Source: Aquirufa antheringensis (GTDB taxonomy: Bacteria > Bacteroidota > Bacteroidia > Cytophagales > Spirosomataceae). Taken from it: a stretch of 64,000 bases of DNA. The notes below the pieces were generated by a model. The model saw only the letters and a program-made list of their open reading frames with translations, had not been told where the DNA came from and made no database searches. Made by a program: the position numbers and the translations under genes. Of this stretch, positions 1 through 9,368 are shown piece by piece; the first letter of the stretch is position 1, and the number at the start of each line of letters is the position of its first letter. The DNA lies in NCBI RefSeq assembly GCF_004307425.1, contig NZ_SEWZ01000004.1:248001-312000 (forward strand), in the 5' to 3' direction.

Positions 1-390
1 ATCCTGTGCACCGGTACTATAAATCTCCTTCACGGTACCTAAGTCTCCTAAGTTTTTATCTACTACCTGATAACCAATTACCTCATGGTAATAAAACTGA
101 TCATCTTTTAATTTAGGCAAAGCAGAAAGAGGTAAAAATACCTTTAAGCCTACTAAATCCTTCGTAGCGTCTAACGAGTTAATCCCCTCCAAGGTGATCA
201 AATTCAAATTATCTCGAATCTGAATATCCTCCACAAAATAGGGGACCATCTCGTTTCCTTGTTGTAAGAAAATAGCATCTAGATCCTCGTACTCATACGG
301 ATCATCTACATCTAAATAAAGGTGAAAGGCGCCTTTTAAACCATGCGGTTTAGAAAGGGTTCCTAATTCGAAATATTCAGTCTTTGCCAT
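1..390 (-). CDS. rimM: Ribosome maturation factor RimM (3' part cut by window edge)
   Basis: RimM binds ribosomal protein S19 and helps mature the 30S subunit head. The first 130 codons are visible, starting at the ATG at 390 with MAKTEYFELGTLSKPHGLKG, the usual N-terminal signature, followed by the RimM beta-barrel and the start of the PRC-barrel domain (FYYHEVIGYQVVD). The reading frame stays open to base 1, so the stop codon lies outside the window. It follows rpsP on the same strand, the common bacterial order rpsP-rimM, but a strong hairpin terminator separates the two. The assignment is from family resemblance and neighbour order. Confidence 0.9.
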   Translation of the reverse strand, partial: MAKTEYFELGTLSKPHGLKGAFHLYLDVDDPYEYEDLDAIFLQQGNEMVPYFVEDIQIRDNLNLITLEGINSLDATKDLVGLKVFLPLSALPKLKDDQFYYHEVIGYQVVDKNLGDLGTVKEIYSTGAQD

Positions 391-395
391 AGGTA

Positions 396-437
396 CAAAA
401 AAAAATCATACAAACTTGAGAACAAATTTGTATGATT
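396..437 (-). terminator. Intrinsic terminator between rpsP and rimM
   Basis: An 11-bp inverted repeat (404-414 with 427-437) is followed, on the minus strand, by nine consecutive T residues. It lies after the rpsP stop and its T-run ends six bases before the rimM ATG. It could end rpsP transcription fully or only partly (attenuation), because rimM has no other visible promoter room. Confidence 0.8.
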
Positions 438-454
438 CTACATGAAATCAAAAA

Positions 455-1126
455 TTATTCAGCTGCTGGAGCCTCTTCTGCTGCTTCTTCAGCTGCTGGA
501 GCTTCTTCTACTGCAGGAGCTTCTTCAGCTACTACTTCTTCCACTACTGGTGCTTCTTCAACTGCTGCAGGAGCCTCAGCTACTACTTCGTCCACTTCTA
601 CACCTGTAGCTTCTTCTTCCGCTTCGTTGATAGCTTCTACTACGCTAGCTACTAAAGCTTCTTCAGCTACTTTGTTTTTTGCAGCAATATTTTCAGCACG
701 AGCGCTAGATACTTTAGCCTCAGCTTCTAAACGAGCCGCCTTAGACTTCGCTTTAGACTGTTGTAAAGTAGTCGCTTTCGTTTGAATAGATACTTCTTTC
801 TCTGCTTTCCAAGCCTCGAACTTCGCGTCTGCTTGTTCTTGCGTGATCGCACCTTTGTTCACACCTACTTGTAAGTGTTTTGCATACATAATTCCTTTGT
901 TAGAAAGGATTGCACGAACTGTGTCAGTAGGTTGAGCACCGTTCAATACCCATTGTATTGCTTGTTTCTCGTTTAAAACGACAGTTGCTGGGTTGGTGTT
1001 AGGATTGTATGTTCCGATTTTTTCTACAAAACGTCCGTCACGTGGTGCACGAGCATCCGCAACTACAACATCGAACATTGCTAACTTTTTGCGTCCGCGA
1101 CGCGCTAATCTGATTTTAACAGCCAT
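455..1126 (-). CDS. rpsP: 30S ribosomal protein S16 with long acidic C-terminal tail
   Basis: S16 is a small-subunit protein needed for 30S assembly. Residues 1 to about 80 are the conserved S16 fold (start [20 protein letters not shown], then a PNTNPATV segment). The usual bacterial protein is about 80-90 residues; this one has 223. Residues about 85-145 form a charged, Lys/Ala-rich probable helix, and about 150-223 are an Ala/Glu/Val/Pro-rich tail with repeated EEAPA-like units. Such C-terminal extensions are common in Bacteroidota S16, so the length is not an error. The opposite strand carries a long Ser/Ala-rich reading frame that is only a shadow of the tail. Confidence 0.95.
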   Translation of the reverse strand: MAVKIRLARRGRKKLAMFDVVVADARAPRDGRFVEKIGTYNPNTNPATVVLNEKQAIQWVLNGAQPTDTVRAILSNKGIMYAKHLQVGVNKGAITQEQADAKFEAWKAEKEVSIQTKATTLQQSKAKSKAARLEAEAKVSSARAENIAAKNKVAEEALVASVVEAINEAEEEATGVEVDEVVAEAPAAVEEAPVVEEVVAEEAPAVEEAPAAEEAAEEAPAAE

Positions 1127-1216
1127 TAGATATGGGTTTGTGAGGGATCTCGTCCCCCTGGTTTATAAATAGTCTGCAAAATTAAGTCTTTTTGCATTCA
1201 TTTCAAACAAAGAAAT

Positions 1217-1575
1217 AGAGAAAATAAACCGATAAGCCGAATTCTGTCAATGGTTGCCCACCGTCCTATCATTTATCTTCGATAAACATCACTGTTTACC
1301 TGTAGCAATCTACCCACTAGCATCGGACGAGCCACCCTTTTGCCTTGCGGCAGCTAGCCTATTTGATCTTGCAACGCGTGAGGTTTACCTAAGCCTGTTT
1401 TGTCACCAAAACAGCGGTGGGCTCTTACCCCACCTTTTCACCCTTACCCGAAGGCGGTAATTTTCTGTGGCACTTGCTGTTGAATCCGAAGATCCCCCTT
1501 CCAGTTAGGAAGCACGCTGCTCTTTGTTGTTCGGACTTTCCTCTTTAAAAAGCGATAGGATAGTCTATTTTCTCT
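1217..1575 (-). ncRNA. rnpB: RNase P RNA (bacterial type A)
   Basis: The catalytic RNA of ribonuclease P trims the 5' ends of tRNAs. On the minus strand the conserved GAGGAAAGTCC element lies close to the 5' end and the matching 3' element ACAGAATTCGGCTTA near the 3' end. The 5' AGAGAAAATA can pair with the 3' TATTTTCTCT to make helix P1, which sets the ends used here (about 359 nt). A TAnnTTTG promoter box lies just upstream of the predicted 5' end. Short reading frames across this region are not genes. Confidence 0.93.
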
Positions 1576-1579
1576 AATG

Positions 1580-1611
1580 CAAAGGTAGGATTTTATTTGG
1601 CCAAAGACCAA
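1580..1611 (-). promoter_or_regulatory. Candidate Bacteroidota-type promoter of RNase P RNA
   Basis: Read on the minus strand, a TTG (1609-1611) is followed 21 nt later by TACCTTTG (1580-1587), an exact match to the TAnnTTTG -7 consensus. The predicted RNA 5' end falls a few bases downstream, as expected. The promoter overlaps the 3' end of the upstream DUF4403 gene. Confidence 0.55.
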
Positions 1612-2849
1612 TTCCCCTCAAAAGCCCCCTCAAATAACACCGAGCTGCTATCGAAATAGATCTTTTGAAAACGAACGCGTCCATTTTTTGCCAGGGTAAT
1701 CGAACTAGGAAGACGATTAAGAATTTGCTTCGACTGAAAACGGAAAGCTGCCGCCTGTGACTGCAATTTCTTTTGAATGCGTCCCTTAAATAAGGAAGCA
1801 AGAAAAGAAAGACCTTGAAGTCGTGTTTCCTTTAGCTGGATTCCCACGGAATTATCGGGATAAATCACAAAATCAAAATCGATAGCTAATTGAGATGATT
1901 TGCCTTTAAATTGAGCTAATTGAAAGCCTAAACCCTCTTTTTGGAACACAAATGCCCCATTTCCCTTCCAAGAAGGATTGCTCTCCTTAATGGCAGCGAT
2001 TAATTCAGGGCCAGATAGTTGAAATTGAAAAGGAAGCATCGGCTTTCCAGCGCCCGGTAAATCCTTCACAGGAATGAACAAGGTCGAAGAATTGTTTTGA
2101 CCCGAAACCACCTTAAAACCACCCATATACCTCAATTGACCTTTGATGCTAGTTTGCTCAAAACTCAAATCACGCAAATCCAAAGCAGAACTAGTCGCAG
2201 GTTCTATCCGGTATCCGGATGGCGAATCCGTAAAAAAGGATTCGAAGGCAAAAGGTTTCGTCGCTATTTTCTTGATCGAAGCATTTAATTGCTCTTGCAT
2301 TTGAACTAAAATCAATGCTTTCTTTTGATTCAAGAGTTGATCCACAACTCCGGAAACATTGACCGGAAAGCCCATCACTTTCACCGAAGGTTTTTGGATC
2401 CATTGGTAGTCATAGGCCACTTCTTTGACTTGTAAGGAGTTAATGCTCGCCAGATTCCATTTCAATTGCACTTTCATCGCTAAATCACCCGAAACAGTAC
2501 CAGCAGATATTCCGGCAAGTTCCGGTTTCGCCACCATCCTAACTGGCAAAGATAGACTTATGTAATCCTTTTGAATGGCTTGCAATTGAATAGGTGCTAA
2601 TAATCGCACATCTAAAGGGAAATCAATCGTGGAAGAACCTGCTATATTTTGATAAAGTACAGAACCTGGCTTCAATTGACTTAAAGAAAATAAACTATCA
2701 TAGGAAAGGGAAAAATCAATCGTAGTTAATCCAGACTTGATAGCAGGAAAGCGATCCACGTAAACAGACTTTTCGGCAATCTGCACGGGAACAATGGTCT
2801 TAGCACAAGAGGAGATAAAAACTAGAAGAAATAAAAGATAAATTCTCAT
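1593..2849 (-). CDS. DUF4403 family lipoprotein
   Basis: This 418-residue protein of unknown function begins with a lipoprotein signal: a hydrophobic stretch and a lipobox FISSC with the acylated cysteine at residue 15. It is therefore probably anchored in an outer or inner membrane leaflet. The remainder lacks membrane spans and has the beta-rich, repeated look of DUF4403 proteins (for example the segment around KPGSVLYQNIAGSS and the paired DLRLLAPIQLQ-type strands). DUF4403 is thought to resemble lipid-binding BPI/SMP-like folds, but no function should be inferred here. It follows a terminator after fabG, so it is probably transcribed separately. Confidence 0.72.
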   Translation of the reverse strand: MRIYLLFLLVFISSCAKTIVPVQIAEKSVYVDRFPAIKSGLTTIDFSLSYDSLFSLSQLKPGSVLYQNIAGSSTIDFPLDVRLLAPIQLQAIQKDYISLSLPVRMVAKPELAGISAGTVSGDLAMKVQLKWNLASINSLQVKEVAYDYQWIQKPSVKVMGFPVNVSGVVDQLLNQKKALILVQMQEQLNASIKKIATKPFAFESFFTDSPSGYRIEPATSSALDLRDLSFEQTSIKGQLRYMGGFKVVSGQNNSSTLFIPVKDLPGAGKPMLPFQFQLSGPELIAAIKESNPSWKGNGAFVFQKEGLGFQLAQFKGKSSQLAIDFDFVIYPDNSVGIQLKETRLQGLSFLASLFKGRIQKKLQSQAAAFRFQSKQILNRLPSSITLAKNGRVRFQKIYFDSSSVLFEGAFEGNWSLAK

Positions 2850-2889
2850 AAAAAAAGAAGCCTCAATCTTAAACGAAAAGACTGAGGCC
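2850..2889 (-). terminator. Intrinsic terminator after fabG
   Basis: An imperfect 11-bp stem (2860-2870 with 2878-2888, stem core GCCTCA/TGAGGC) is followed on the minus strand by a T-rich run that reaches the start codon of the DUF4403 gene. It probably ends the clpC-fabG transcript. Confidence 0.7.
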
Positions 2890-2910
2890 TAATTATGTTT
2901 ACATACTAAA

Positions 2911-3657
2911 CTAGGTTAATAAACCACCGTTTACTGAAATTACTTGACCCGTTACGTAAGACGACATATCTGAACCTAAGAACAAACAAACATCCGCTAC
3001 TTCCGTAGCTTGTCCTCCCCTTTTCATTGGGATGGATTTTGTCCATTCTTCAATAGCGGCCTCGTTTAATTCCTCCGTCATCTCGGTTTCAATAAATCCA
3101 GGAGCAATGGCATTGCAACGAATATTACGAGAACCAAGTTCAAGTGCTACTGATTTTGTAAATCCAATAATACCAGCTTTAGAGGCTGCATAATTAGATT
3201 GACCTGCATTTCCTTTAATACCAACAATCGAAGTCATATTAATGATAGAGCCCGATTTAGCCTTCATCATTGGCTTCGTAACCGCCTTCGTTAAATTGAA
3301 AATTGATTTCAAATTAACACGAATTACTTCATCCCATTGCTCTTCAGACATACGCATTAACAAACCATCACGCGTAATCCCTGCATTATTGATTAATATA
3401 TCAATCGTTCCAAAATCAGCTAACACATCTTCTACTAACTTCTCCGATTCCGTGTACGAAGAGGCATCTGAACGATAACCTTTGGCCGTAATACCAAAAG
3501 CAGCTAATTCCTGTTCTAATGCTTGACCCTTCTCTACGGAAGATAAATAAGTGAAAGCTACACTGGCGCCAGCTTTGGCAAAAGTTGTCGCAATAGCCCG
3601 ACCGATACCGCGAGAGGCACCTGTCACTAAAACGACCTTGTTTTGTACTAATGACAT
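2911..3657 (-). CDS. fabG: 3-oxoacyl-ACP reductase FabG
   Basis: FabG reduces 3-oxoacyl-ACP with NADPH in each round of fatty-acid elongation in the cytoplasm. It is a 248-residue short-chain dehydrogenase of normal length with the nucleotide motif TGASRGIG (12-19), NNAG (90-93), N115, and the catalytic Ser143-Tyr156-Lys160 arrangement (S-x12-YxxxK). The C-terminal part (GFIETEMTEEL, VTGQVISVNGG) is FabG-like. The gene starts one base after the clpC stop region, so the two are probably co-transcribed, and a terminator follows it. Confidence 0.93.
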   Translation of the reverse strand: MSLVQNKVVLVTGASRGIGRAIATTFAKAGASVAFTYLSSVEKGQALEQELAAFGITAKGYRSDASSYTESEKLVEDVLADFGTIDILINNAGITRDGLLMRMSEEQWDEVIRVNLKSIFNLTKAVTKPMMKAKSGSIINMTSIVGIKGNAGQSNYAASKAGIIGFTKSVALELGSRNIRCNAIAPGFIETEMTEELNEAAIEEWTKSIPMKRGGQATEVADVCLFLGSDMSSYVTGQVISVNGGLLT

Positions 3658-3658
3658 A

Positions 3659-6232
3659 TTATTTTTTTTGTTTGGTTAATTCTTTTTTCTTTTTCCTGGC
3701 CAAAGTTAATGCATCAGCACCCTCTTCAAAATCTGCCACAATGTATTCGCCTTCCGCTAAAGCCCCTTTCAAAATCTCTTCAGCTAACGCATCCTCTAAG
3801 TACTTTTGAATGGCACGATTTAACGGCCTTGCTCCATACTGTGGATCATAGCCCTTATCCGCCATAAAGTCTTTCGCTTTCTCCGTTAATTCCACTTCAA
3901 AACCAAGGTTCGCTAAACGCGTTTTTAACTTCGTTAACATCAAATCAATGATTTGGTGGATGGCAGGACGCTCTAGCGAGTTAAATAGGATGATATCATC
4001 TAGACGGTTAATGAACTCAGGGGCAAAAGCTTTCTTCAAGGCATTTTGAATGGTTGTCTTCGCGTATTCATCTAAGTTGTCCACCTTAGACTTCGTAGAG
4101 AAACCAATTCCTGATCCAAAATCCTTCAAATCACGTGCCCCAATATTCGAAGTCATAATGATAATCGTATTTCTAAAATCAACACGACGACCTAGGCCAT
4201 CCGTCAAAATACCATCATCTAATACTTGCAATAGCAGGTTAAACACATCTGGGTGTGCCTTTTCTATCTCGTCTAACAAAACGACCGCATAAGGCTTACG
4301 GCGAATCTTTTCAGTCAACTGACCACCTTCTTCATAACCCACGTATCCCGGAGGCGCTCCCACTAAGCGAGATACACTGAATTTCTCCATGTACTCACTC
4401 ATATCGATACGAACTAAAGCATCTTCTTTATCAAACAAATAGGTCGCTAGAACTTTGGCCATCTCCGTCTTTCCTACCCCCGTAGGGCCTAAGAAAATAA
4501 ATGAACCAATCGGTTTCTTCGGATCTTTTAAGCCTACACGCGTACGCTGAATGGCTTTCACTAATTTCTTAATCGCATCTGGCTGACCAATCACTTGCTT
4601 TGAAAGTTGTTCGTCCATCTGCAACAACTTCTCCCCCTCTTTCGCCGCAACGCGGTTAACTGGTATACCCGTCATCTGCGCAATCACCTCCGCAACATTC
4701 TCTTCTGTAACCGTGAATTTCTGCTTCTTCGAATCTTCCTCCCAAGCCGCTTTCGACTGCTCTAATTGATCAATTAATTTTTTCTCTCGATCACGTAATT
4801 GAGCCGCTTCCTCGTATTTCTGAGACTTCACCACTTGGTTCTTCTCTTTCTTCACGATTTCGATTTGGCCTTCTAACGCAACGATATCTTCTGGAACGTT
4901 AATATTCGAAATGTGCACTCGCGCACCTACTTCGTCTAATACATCAATCGCCTTATCTGGCAAGAAACGATCTGAAATATAGCGGTCTGATAATTTAACC
5001 GCAGAAATGATGGATTCGTCTGTATAAATTACGTGGTGATGATCCTCGTATTTATCCTTGATATTATGTAAAATTTCGATGGTTTCTTCGACTGTGGTCG
5101 CATCTACCATCACGGTTTGGAAACGACGAGCTAAAGCTCCATCCTTTTCAATATACTGACGGTATTCATCAAGCGTAGTTGCTCCGATAACTTGTATATC
5201 TCCACGCGCTAAAGCTGGCTTAAACATATTCGAAGCATCTAATGAACCCGAAGCTCCACCAGCACCTACGATGGTATGTAATTCATCTATAAAAAGAATA
5301 ACATCTGTAGACTTCTCTAATTCATTCATTACCGCTTTCATCCGCTCCTCGAATTGACCACGGTATTTCGTACCAGCTACTAAGGACGCAATATCAAGCG
5401 TAACGACACGTTTGCCAAACAGCACACGGGATACTTTCTTCTGCACAATTCGCAAGGCTAAACCTTCCGCAATGGCCGTTTTACCCACACCCGGTTCACC
5501 GATTAAAATAGGGTTATTCTTCTTGCGACGTGATAGAATCTGAGCCACGCGTTCAATTTCTTTCTCACGACCTACAATCGGATCAAGCTTACCGTTTTCT
5601 GCTACTTTAGTCAAATCACGACCAAAATTATCTAACACAGGAGTTTTACTTTTTTCTCCTGGTTTCGAACCTGTTGTATTACCTGCACTTGCTCCCCCAG
5701 TAGAACCAGACCCTGCGCTATATAAACGCGAATCGTCGTCATTGTCATCTGTATCAGAACTTGCTTTCGGATTTGCACCCTGACCATTTCCGGATTGGAA
5801 CTCTACCATTTCCTTGATTAAATCGTAGTAAACTTGGTATTTCTCCAAAATCTGAGTCGCCACATTATCTTCATCACGTAAAACCGCCATCAAAAGATGA
5901 TCTGTTTCAACGACATTCGTTTTAAAATATTTTGCTTCTAAATACGTCAAGCGCAACACCTTTTCCGCTTGCTTGGTTAACGGAATATTTAACATATTCT
6001 CGCGATCGAAAGAAGAACGTGTGGTAGAGGCGGTGGAGTGTTCAATGCTTTGGCGTAAAGAATCCAAAGAAACCCCAGAACGCAATAATAAATCAATCCC
6101 TGGACCTTGTCCATCTCGAATCATCCCTAACATTAAGTGTTCTGTCCCGATGTAATCGTGACCTAAACGTAATGCCTCTTCCCGCGCAAGCGAGATAACT
6201 TCCTTCACTTTATTCGAAAATTTAGCCTCCAT
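3659..6232 (-). CDS. clpC: ATP-dependent Clp protease ATPase subunit ClpC
   Basis: ClpC is a double-ring AAA+ unfoldase that feeds substrates to ClpP. The 857 residues hold an N-domain with two Clp repeats (1 to about 145), a Ser/Gly/Asp-rich low-complexity linker (about 150-195), AAA domain 1 with Walker A GEPGVGKT (245-252) and Walker [11 protein letters not shown], a UVR-like middle region ([13 protein letters not shown]), and AAA domain 2 with Walker A GPTGVGKT near 581. The UVR-type middle segment separates ClpC from ClpA and ClpB. The long linker is typical of Bacteroidota members. It is probably the first gene of a clpC-fabG operon. Confidence 0.93.
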   Translation of the reverse strand: MEAKFSNKVKEVISLAREEALRLGHDYIGTEHLMLGMIRDGQGPGIDLLLRSGVSLDSLRQSIEHSTASTTRSSFDRENMLNIPLTKQAEKVLRLTYLEAKYFKTNVVETDHLLMAVLRDEDNVATQILEKYQVYYDLIKEMVEFQSGNGQGANPKASSDTDDNDDDSRLYSAGSGSTGGASAGNTTGSKPGEKSKTPVLDNFGRDLTKVAENGKLDPIVGREKEIERVAQILSRRKKNNPILIGEPGVGKTAIAEGLALRIVQKKVSRVLFGKRVVTLDIASLVAGTKYRGQFEERMKAVMNELEKSTDVILFIDELHTIVGAGGASGSLDASNMFKPALARGDIQVIGATTLDEYRQYIEKDGALARRFQTVMVDATTVEETIEILHNIKDKYEDHHHVIYTDESIISAVKLSDRYISDRFLPDKAIDVLDEVGARVHISNINVPEDIVALEGQIEIVKKEKNQVVKSQKYEEAAQLRDREKKLIDQLEQSKAAWEEDSKKQKFTVTEENVAEVIAQMTGIPVNRVAAKEGEKLLQMDEQLSKQVIGQPDAIKKLVKAIQRTRVGLKDPKKPIGSFIFLGPTGVGKTEMAKVLATYLFDKEDALVRIDMSEYMEKFSVSRLVGAPPGYVGYEEGGQLTEKIRRKPYAVVLLDEIEKAHPDVFNLLLQVLDDGILTDGLGRRVDFRNTIIIMTSNIGARDLKDFGSGIGFSTKSKVDNLDEYAKTTIQNALKKAFAPEFINRLDDIILFNSLERPAIHQIIDLMLTKLKTRLANLGFEVELTEKAKDFMADKGYDPQYGARPLNRAIQKYLEDALAEEILKGALAEGEYIVADFEEGADALTLARKKKKELTKQKK

Positions 6233-6296
6233 ATCGTTCTATTAATTTCGTACAACTTACCTGCATCAACCATGTATGCCCCTAAATTGTTCCCTT

Positions 6297-6899
6297 TTAT
6301 TTTAAAAAAGTCAAAGACTCCTTCCCGTGATTCATTAGTAAATCTAAAATCGACAAATTCGGAACAAATTCTGCTCCAAAACATTGACGATAGGATTTAT
6401 TTTGATAGAATGAACGCGTTGTCCAGTCTTTTTTCGCACTTATTTGATCATATTCACTATCACCATCATAAACTCCGAATTCTTGCGTCTTCTCACATAC
6501 GAGAGGCACATCTAAAATACGGTAAACAAAGCTCAAGAGATCAATATTTAAATCTACTAAAAAAAACCTTTTTTTTGCAAAGATTTGGCGTAAATATGGC
6601 TCAAAATATTCATAGTAAGGTGCATTTCCATAGGCCGCTTGAATAGCTCCTTGATGTTGCTTCATCCAATTTTGAGTATAATCAATCCTCGTATCTTTCG
6701 TTTTAGTTTTCTCTCCAGATGTATGAATCACCGGAACAGTTAATCGCTCCACCCCATTGGCCCCTAAAATCAAACAACGATTCCGATAAGTTTGCTTCGG
6801 AAAATTTTCTTCCACCTCGAATAGCAAAGACGGTTGCTGTAGCAAAACAGTCATGTATTCTAAACTAGGCAAATAATGAGTCTCAATGTGCATTCCCAA
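6297..6899 (-). CDS. WbqC-like family protein
   Basis: A 200-residue cytoplasmic protein of the WbqC family, whose members are found in O-antigen or surface polysaccharide loci and also singly in many Bacteroidota; the reaction is not established. Recognisable segments are the N-terminal HYLPSLEYM, the central RCLILGANGVERLTVPV, and TQNWMKQHQGAIQAAYGNAP followed by the C-terminal W-T-x-R-S-F-Y motif. Translation could start at residue 1 or residue 3 (both Met). It lies tail-to-head with clpC on the same strand, and back to back with the acyltransferase gene. Confidence 0.75.
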   Translation of the reverse strand: MGMHIETHYLPSLEYMTVLLQQPSLLFEVEENFPKQTYRNRCLILGANGVERLTVPVIHTSGEKTKTKDTRIDYTQNWMKQHQGAIQAAYGNAPYYEYFEPYLRQIFAKKRFFLVDLNIDLLSFVYRILDVPLVCEKTQEFGVYDGDSEYDQISAKKDWTTRSFYQNKSYRQCFGAEFVPNLSILDLLMNHGKESLTFLK

Positions 6900-6944
6900 A
6901 AATAAATCGGATATTTGTAAAACGAAAGAACAAAGATAATAAGA

Positions 6945-7829
6945 ATGAAAGCGTCTCCCCTGTTTCTGTACAAACTTATTGGAAGATTACCTTTGCCCAT
7001 ATTGTATGGATTCGCAACCTTCTGTACCATCCTGTTCTACTACTTTATTCCCTATCGAAAAAAAGTGATCCAGGGGAATATGAAAAAGTCTTTCCCTACG
7101 CTTTCAGACAAAGAATTAGGCAAACTTACGTACCGCTTTTATGGTTATTTAACTGATCAATTAGTTGAGTTCTTTAAAGGGGTTTCTATCTCAAAAGAAG
7201 AAATGCTTGATCGTTTCGAGATTAAAAATGAGGACATCGTAACTGATTTTATTAAAAAAGGAATACCCGTCATTTTAGTAGCTGGTCATCAAGGTAACTG
7301 GGAATGGGCCATTCACCGTTTAGCGCTGAGTAAGAATCCGCACGATGTGATTTACCAAAAACTAAACAATCCCACCTTCAATGAATTTACCAAGCAGGTG
7401 CGTGCGCGATTTGGGCATGTCGTTTTATTAGAAAAAAGAGAGTCTGTTTTGTTAACGAGGGAAAGAAAGGATATTCCGCGCGTCATTTGTTTAGCTGCTG
7501 ACCAAGCTCCTCAGAAACCTGAAAGCGCTTATTGGACCACCTTTCTACACCAAGATACCGCCTTCTTCACCGGTATGGAGCGCTTTGCGAGAGACTACCA
7601 ATACCCAGTGGTATTTGCAGAATTAATTCGCACAAAGAGAGGGAAATACACGATGACCTACGAATTATTAGCGAATGTCCCTTTTGATGAATTAGCTCCA
7701 GGGGAAATCATTGAGCGCTTTGCACGACGTTTGGAGAAGTCCATCAACGCTTACCCAGAACAATATTTGTGGTCGCATAGACGCTGGAAGCACACAAAAC
7801 CTGACAAATTAAGCCTGAAGTGGTCTTAA
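6945..7829 (+). CDS. Lipid A biosynthesis (LpxL/HtrB-type) acyltransferase
   Basis: Members of this family add the late fatty-acyl chains to lipid A at the inner membrane. The protein has 294 residues, an N-terminal hydrophobic anchor (about 15-36) and the catalytic HX4E motif H115-QGNW-E120. Normal family length is about 290-310. The stop codon interlocks with that of the convergent TsaC-type gene through a 4-bp TTAA overlap. Which acyl position it serves cannot be told from the sequence. The separate lpxD, lpxC/fabZ and lpxA cluster lies further along in this window. Confidence 0.85.
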   Translation: MKASPLFLYKLIGRLPLPILYGFATFCTILFYYFIPYRKKVIQGNMKKSFPTLSDKELGKLTYRFYGYLTDQLVEFFKGVSISKEEMLDRFEIKNEDIVTDFIKKGIPVILVAGHQGNWEWAIHRLALSKNPHDVIYQKLNNPTFNEFTKQVRARFGHVVLLEKRESVLLTRERKDIPRVICLAADQAPQKPESAYWTTFLHQDTAFFTGMERFARDYQYPVVFAELIRTKRGKYTMTYELLANVPFDELAPGEIIERFARRLEKSINAYPEQYLWSHRRWKHTKPDKLSLKWS

Positions 7830-8449
7830 CTAAATTCAGAACAATCTCCCGCTCCTTCCCGAATAATTTCAAAAGCATCCTTTGAAATTTCCACCACACT
7901 GGAAGGAACAAAACCTCCGAATCCCCCATCAAGTACCAAGTCAACAGCATGACCCCATCGTTCCATAATCAAACTTGGATCCGTATACTCTTCTACTTCT
8001 AAATCATCATGAGGTAAAGACGTGGTTAAAAGAGGTGAACCTAAATGGGAAACAATAGATAAAACAGGTTCATAATCTGGTATTCTAATACCTACTGTTT
8101 TCTTTCCCTGAACTAGTACAGAAGGAACCTTTGAACTAGCTGGTAAAACGAATGTAAAAGCGCCAGGCAAGAACCGTTTCAGGGTTTTGAAGGCAAAATC
8201 AGATACTTTGGCATAATTCGCAATCGAACTTAAATCCGAACAAATAAAGGAAAAGCGATTCTTCGAGGCTTGAATACCTTTAATTTCACAAATACGGTTA
8301 ACCGCTTTTGTCGATCCGATGTGACAGCCTAAGGCATACATCGTATCCGTTTTATAGATTATAACAGCATCCTTTTCCAATGCTTTCACAATCAGGTCTA
8401 AAGTAGCTTGACTATTGTTCTTGTCATAAAGACGAATGAGCTCTGCCAT
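7826..8449 (-). CDS. L-threonylcarbamoyladenylate synthase (YrdC/YciO type)
   Basis: YrdC-domain enzymes make threonylcarbamoyl-AMP from threonine, bicarbonate and ATP, the first step of the t6A modification of tRNAs reading ANN codons. From the ATG at 8449 the protein has 207 residues, with KTDTMYALGC (33-42), PGAFTFVLPA and VGIRIPD, all YrdC core motifs, and without the C-terminal Sua5 domain. A longer in-frame start at 8515 would overlap the upstream YihY gene by 65 bases and adds a non-conserved basic stretch, so the shorter start is preferred. YciO paralogues share the fold and cannot be excluded. Confidence 0.82.
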   Translation of the reverse strand: MAELIRLYDKNNSQATLDLIVKALEKDAVIIYKTDTMYALGCHIGSTKAVNRICEIKGIQASKNRFSFICSDLSSIANYAKVSDFAFKTLKRFLPGAFTFVLPASSKVPSVLVQGKKTVGIRIPDYEPVLSIVSHLGSPLLTTSLPHDDLEVEEYTDPSLIMERWGHAVDLVLDGGFGGFVPSSVVEISKDAFEIIREGAGDCSEFS

Positions 8450-8450
8450 A

Positions 8451-9368
8451 TTATTCGAAAAAATAATCCGTTTCAGACTCCTCTTGCTCTTCTTTAACTT
8501 GATCAATACTTGCATTGATTTCGAATCCTACCAGTAAAATCAACGCAATAAAATACAACCAAACCATCAAGGCTATCAAAGAACCAATAGAGCCATATAC
8601 CTTGTTATAACTCGCAAAGTTGACTAAATAATAGGAGAATAAATTAGTGACTAAAATAGTTAGCACCGAAGCAGTAATAGAACCCGCATTAAAGAATTTC
8701 CAGCGTTTAGTGATCGCTGGAGCATAATAATAGATAATCGAAATAGTTAAAAAGAAGATAGCGAAAATCAGGAAATAAGTCAAAATATTCAACATGTAGA
8801 AATTGAAATCATAATCTATTAGCCCCTTCCCTTTAAGATACCCAATCACCAGCTTGCCTACAATGAAGACCGAAAATGCCGTTATCAAAACAAACGTCAA
8901 AAGGAAATTCAAGGAGACAGCGATCACTCTTTCTTTTATTAATCCCCTATTTTCTTTCGTTCTATACGTTAAATTAAAGGAACGAATTAAGGCTTGAATA
9001 CCACTAGTAGAGGCATATAAGGCAAATAAAAATCCGAAAGACAAAACTCCACCCGATTTTTTTCGAATCAAATCTAAGAGTAATTCAGTGAAATCTTTTT
9101 GGAGGTTTTTCGGGATAGAGGACTTCAAAAAATTCACCATCTTGATATCGAAATTATCCACCGGAATATAAGCTAATAAGGAGAATAAAAAGATAATCGT
9201 AGGGAAAACAGCCAAGGTAAAATTATACGCAACGGCCGCCGCACGCACATCAATATCAAAATGAAAAATCTTTTGGTATAAAATCGTCAGAATTCGGGCC
9301 AGGATATAATGTTCCTCGCAATCTTTCCAAAACACCTGAATTTCTCTCCAAACCCGTCTAAGCATCAC
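8451..9368 (-). CDS. YihY/BrkB-type membrane protein
   Basis: A 305-residue inner-membrane protein with six probable membrane spans. The VRAAAVAYNFTLAVFPTIIF segment and the FLFALYASTSGIQALIRSFN segment are hallmarks of the YihY/UPF0761 family, once misnamed ribonuclease BN. Function is unsettled. The C-terminus is acidic (QVKEEQEESETDYFFE) and cytoplasmic. It overlaps the upstream thioesterase gene by 11 bases and is followed one base later by the TsaC-type gene, which argues for one transcript from ldh or mltG to here. Confidence 0.85.
   Translation of the reverse strand: MMLRRVWREIQVFWKDCEEHYILARILTILYQKIFHFDIDVRAAAVAYNFTLAVFPTIIFLFSLLAYIPVDNFDIKMVNFLKSSIPKNLQKDFTELLLDLIRKKSGGVLSFGFLFALYASTSGIQALIRSFNLTYRTKENRGLIKERVIAVSLNFLLTFVLITAFSVFIVGKLVIGYLKGKGLIDYDFNFYMLNILTYFLIFAIFFLTISIIYYYAPAITKRWKFFNAGSITASVLTILVTNLFSYYLVNFASYNKVYGSIGSLIALMVWLYFIALILLVGFEINASIDQVKEEQEESETDYFFE

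Noticed and set aside
432-785. Ser/Ala-rich plus-strand reading frame
   Set aside because: It is the opposite-strand shadow of the acidic Ala/Glu tail of S16 and has no gene-like start context.
1254-1460. Short plus-strand reading frame inside 1217-1575
   Set aside because: It lies within the RNase P RNA, which has clear conserved elements.
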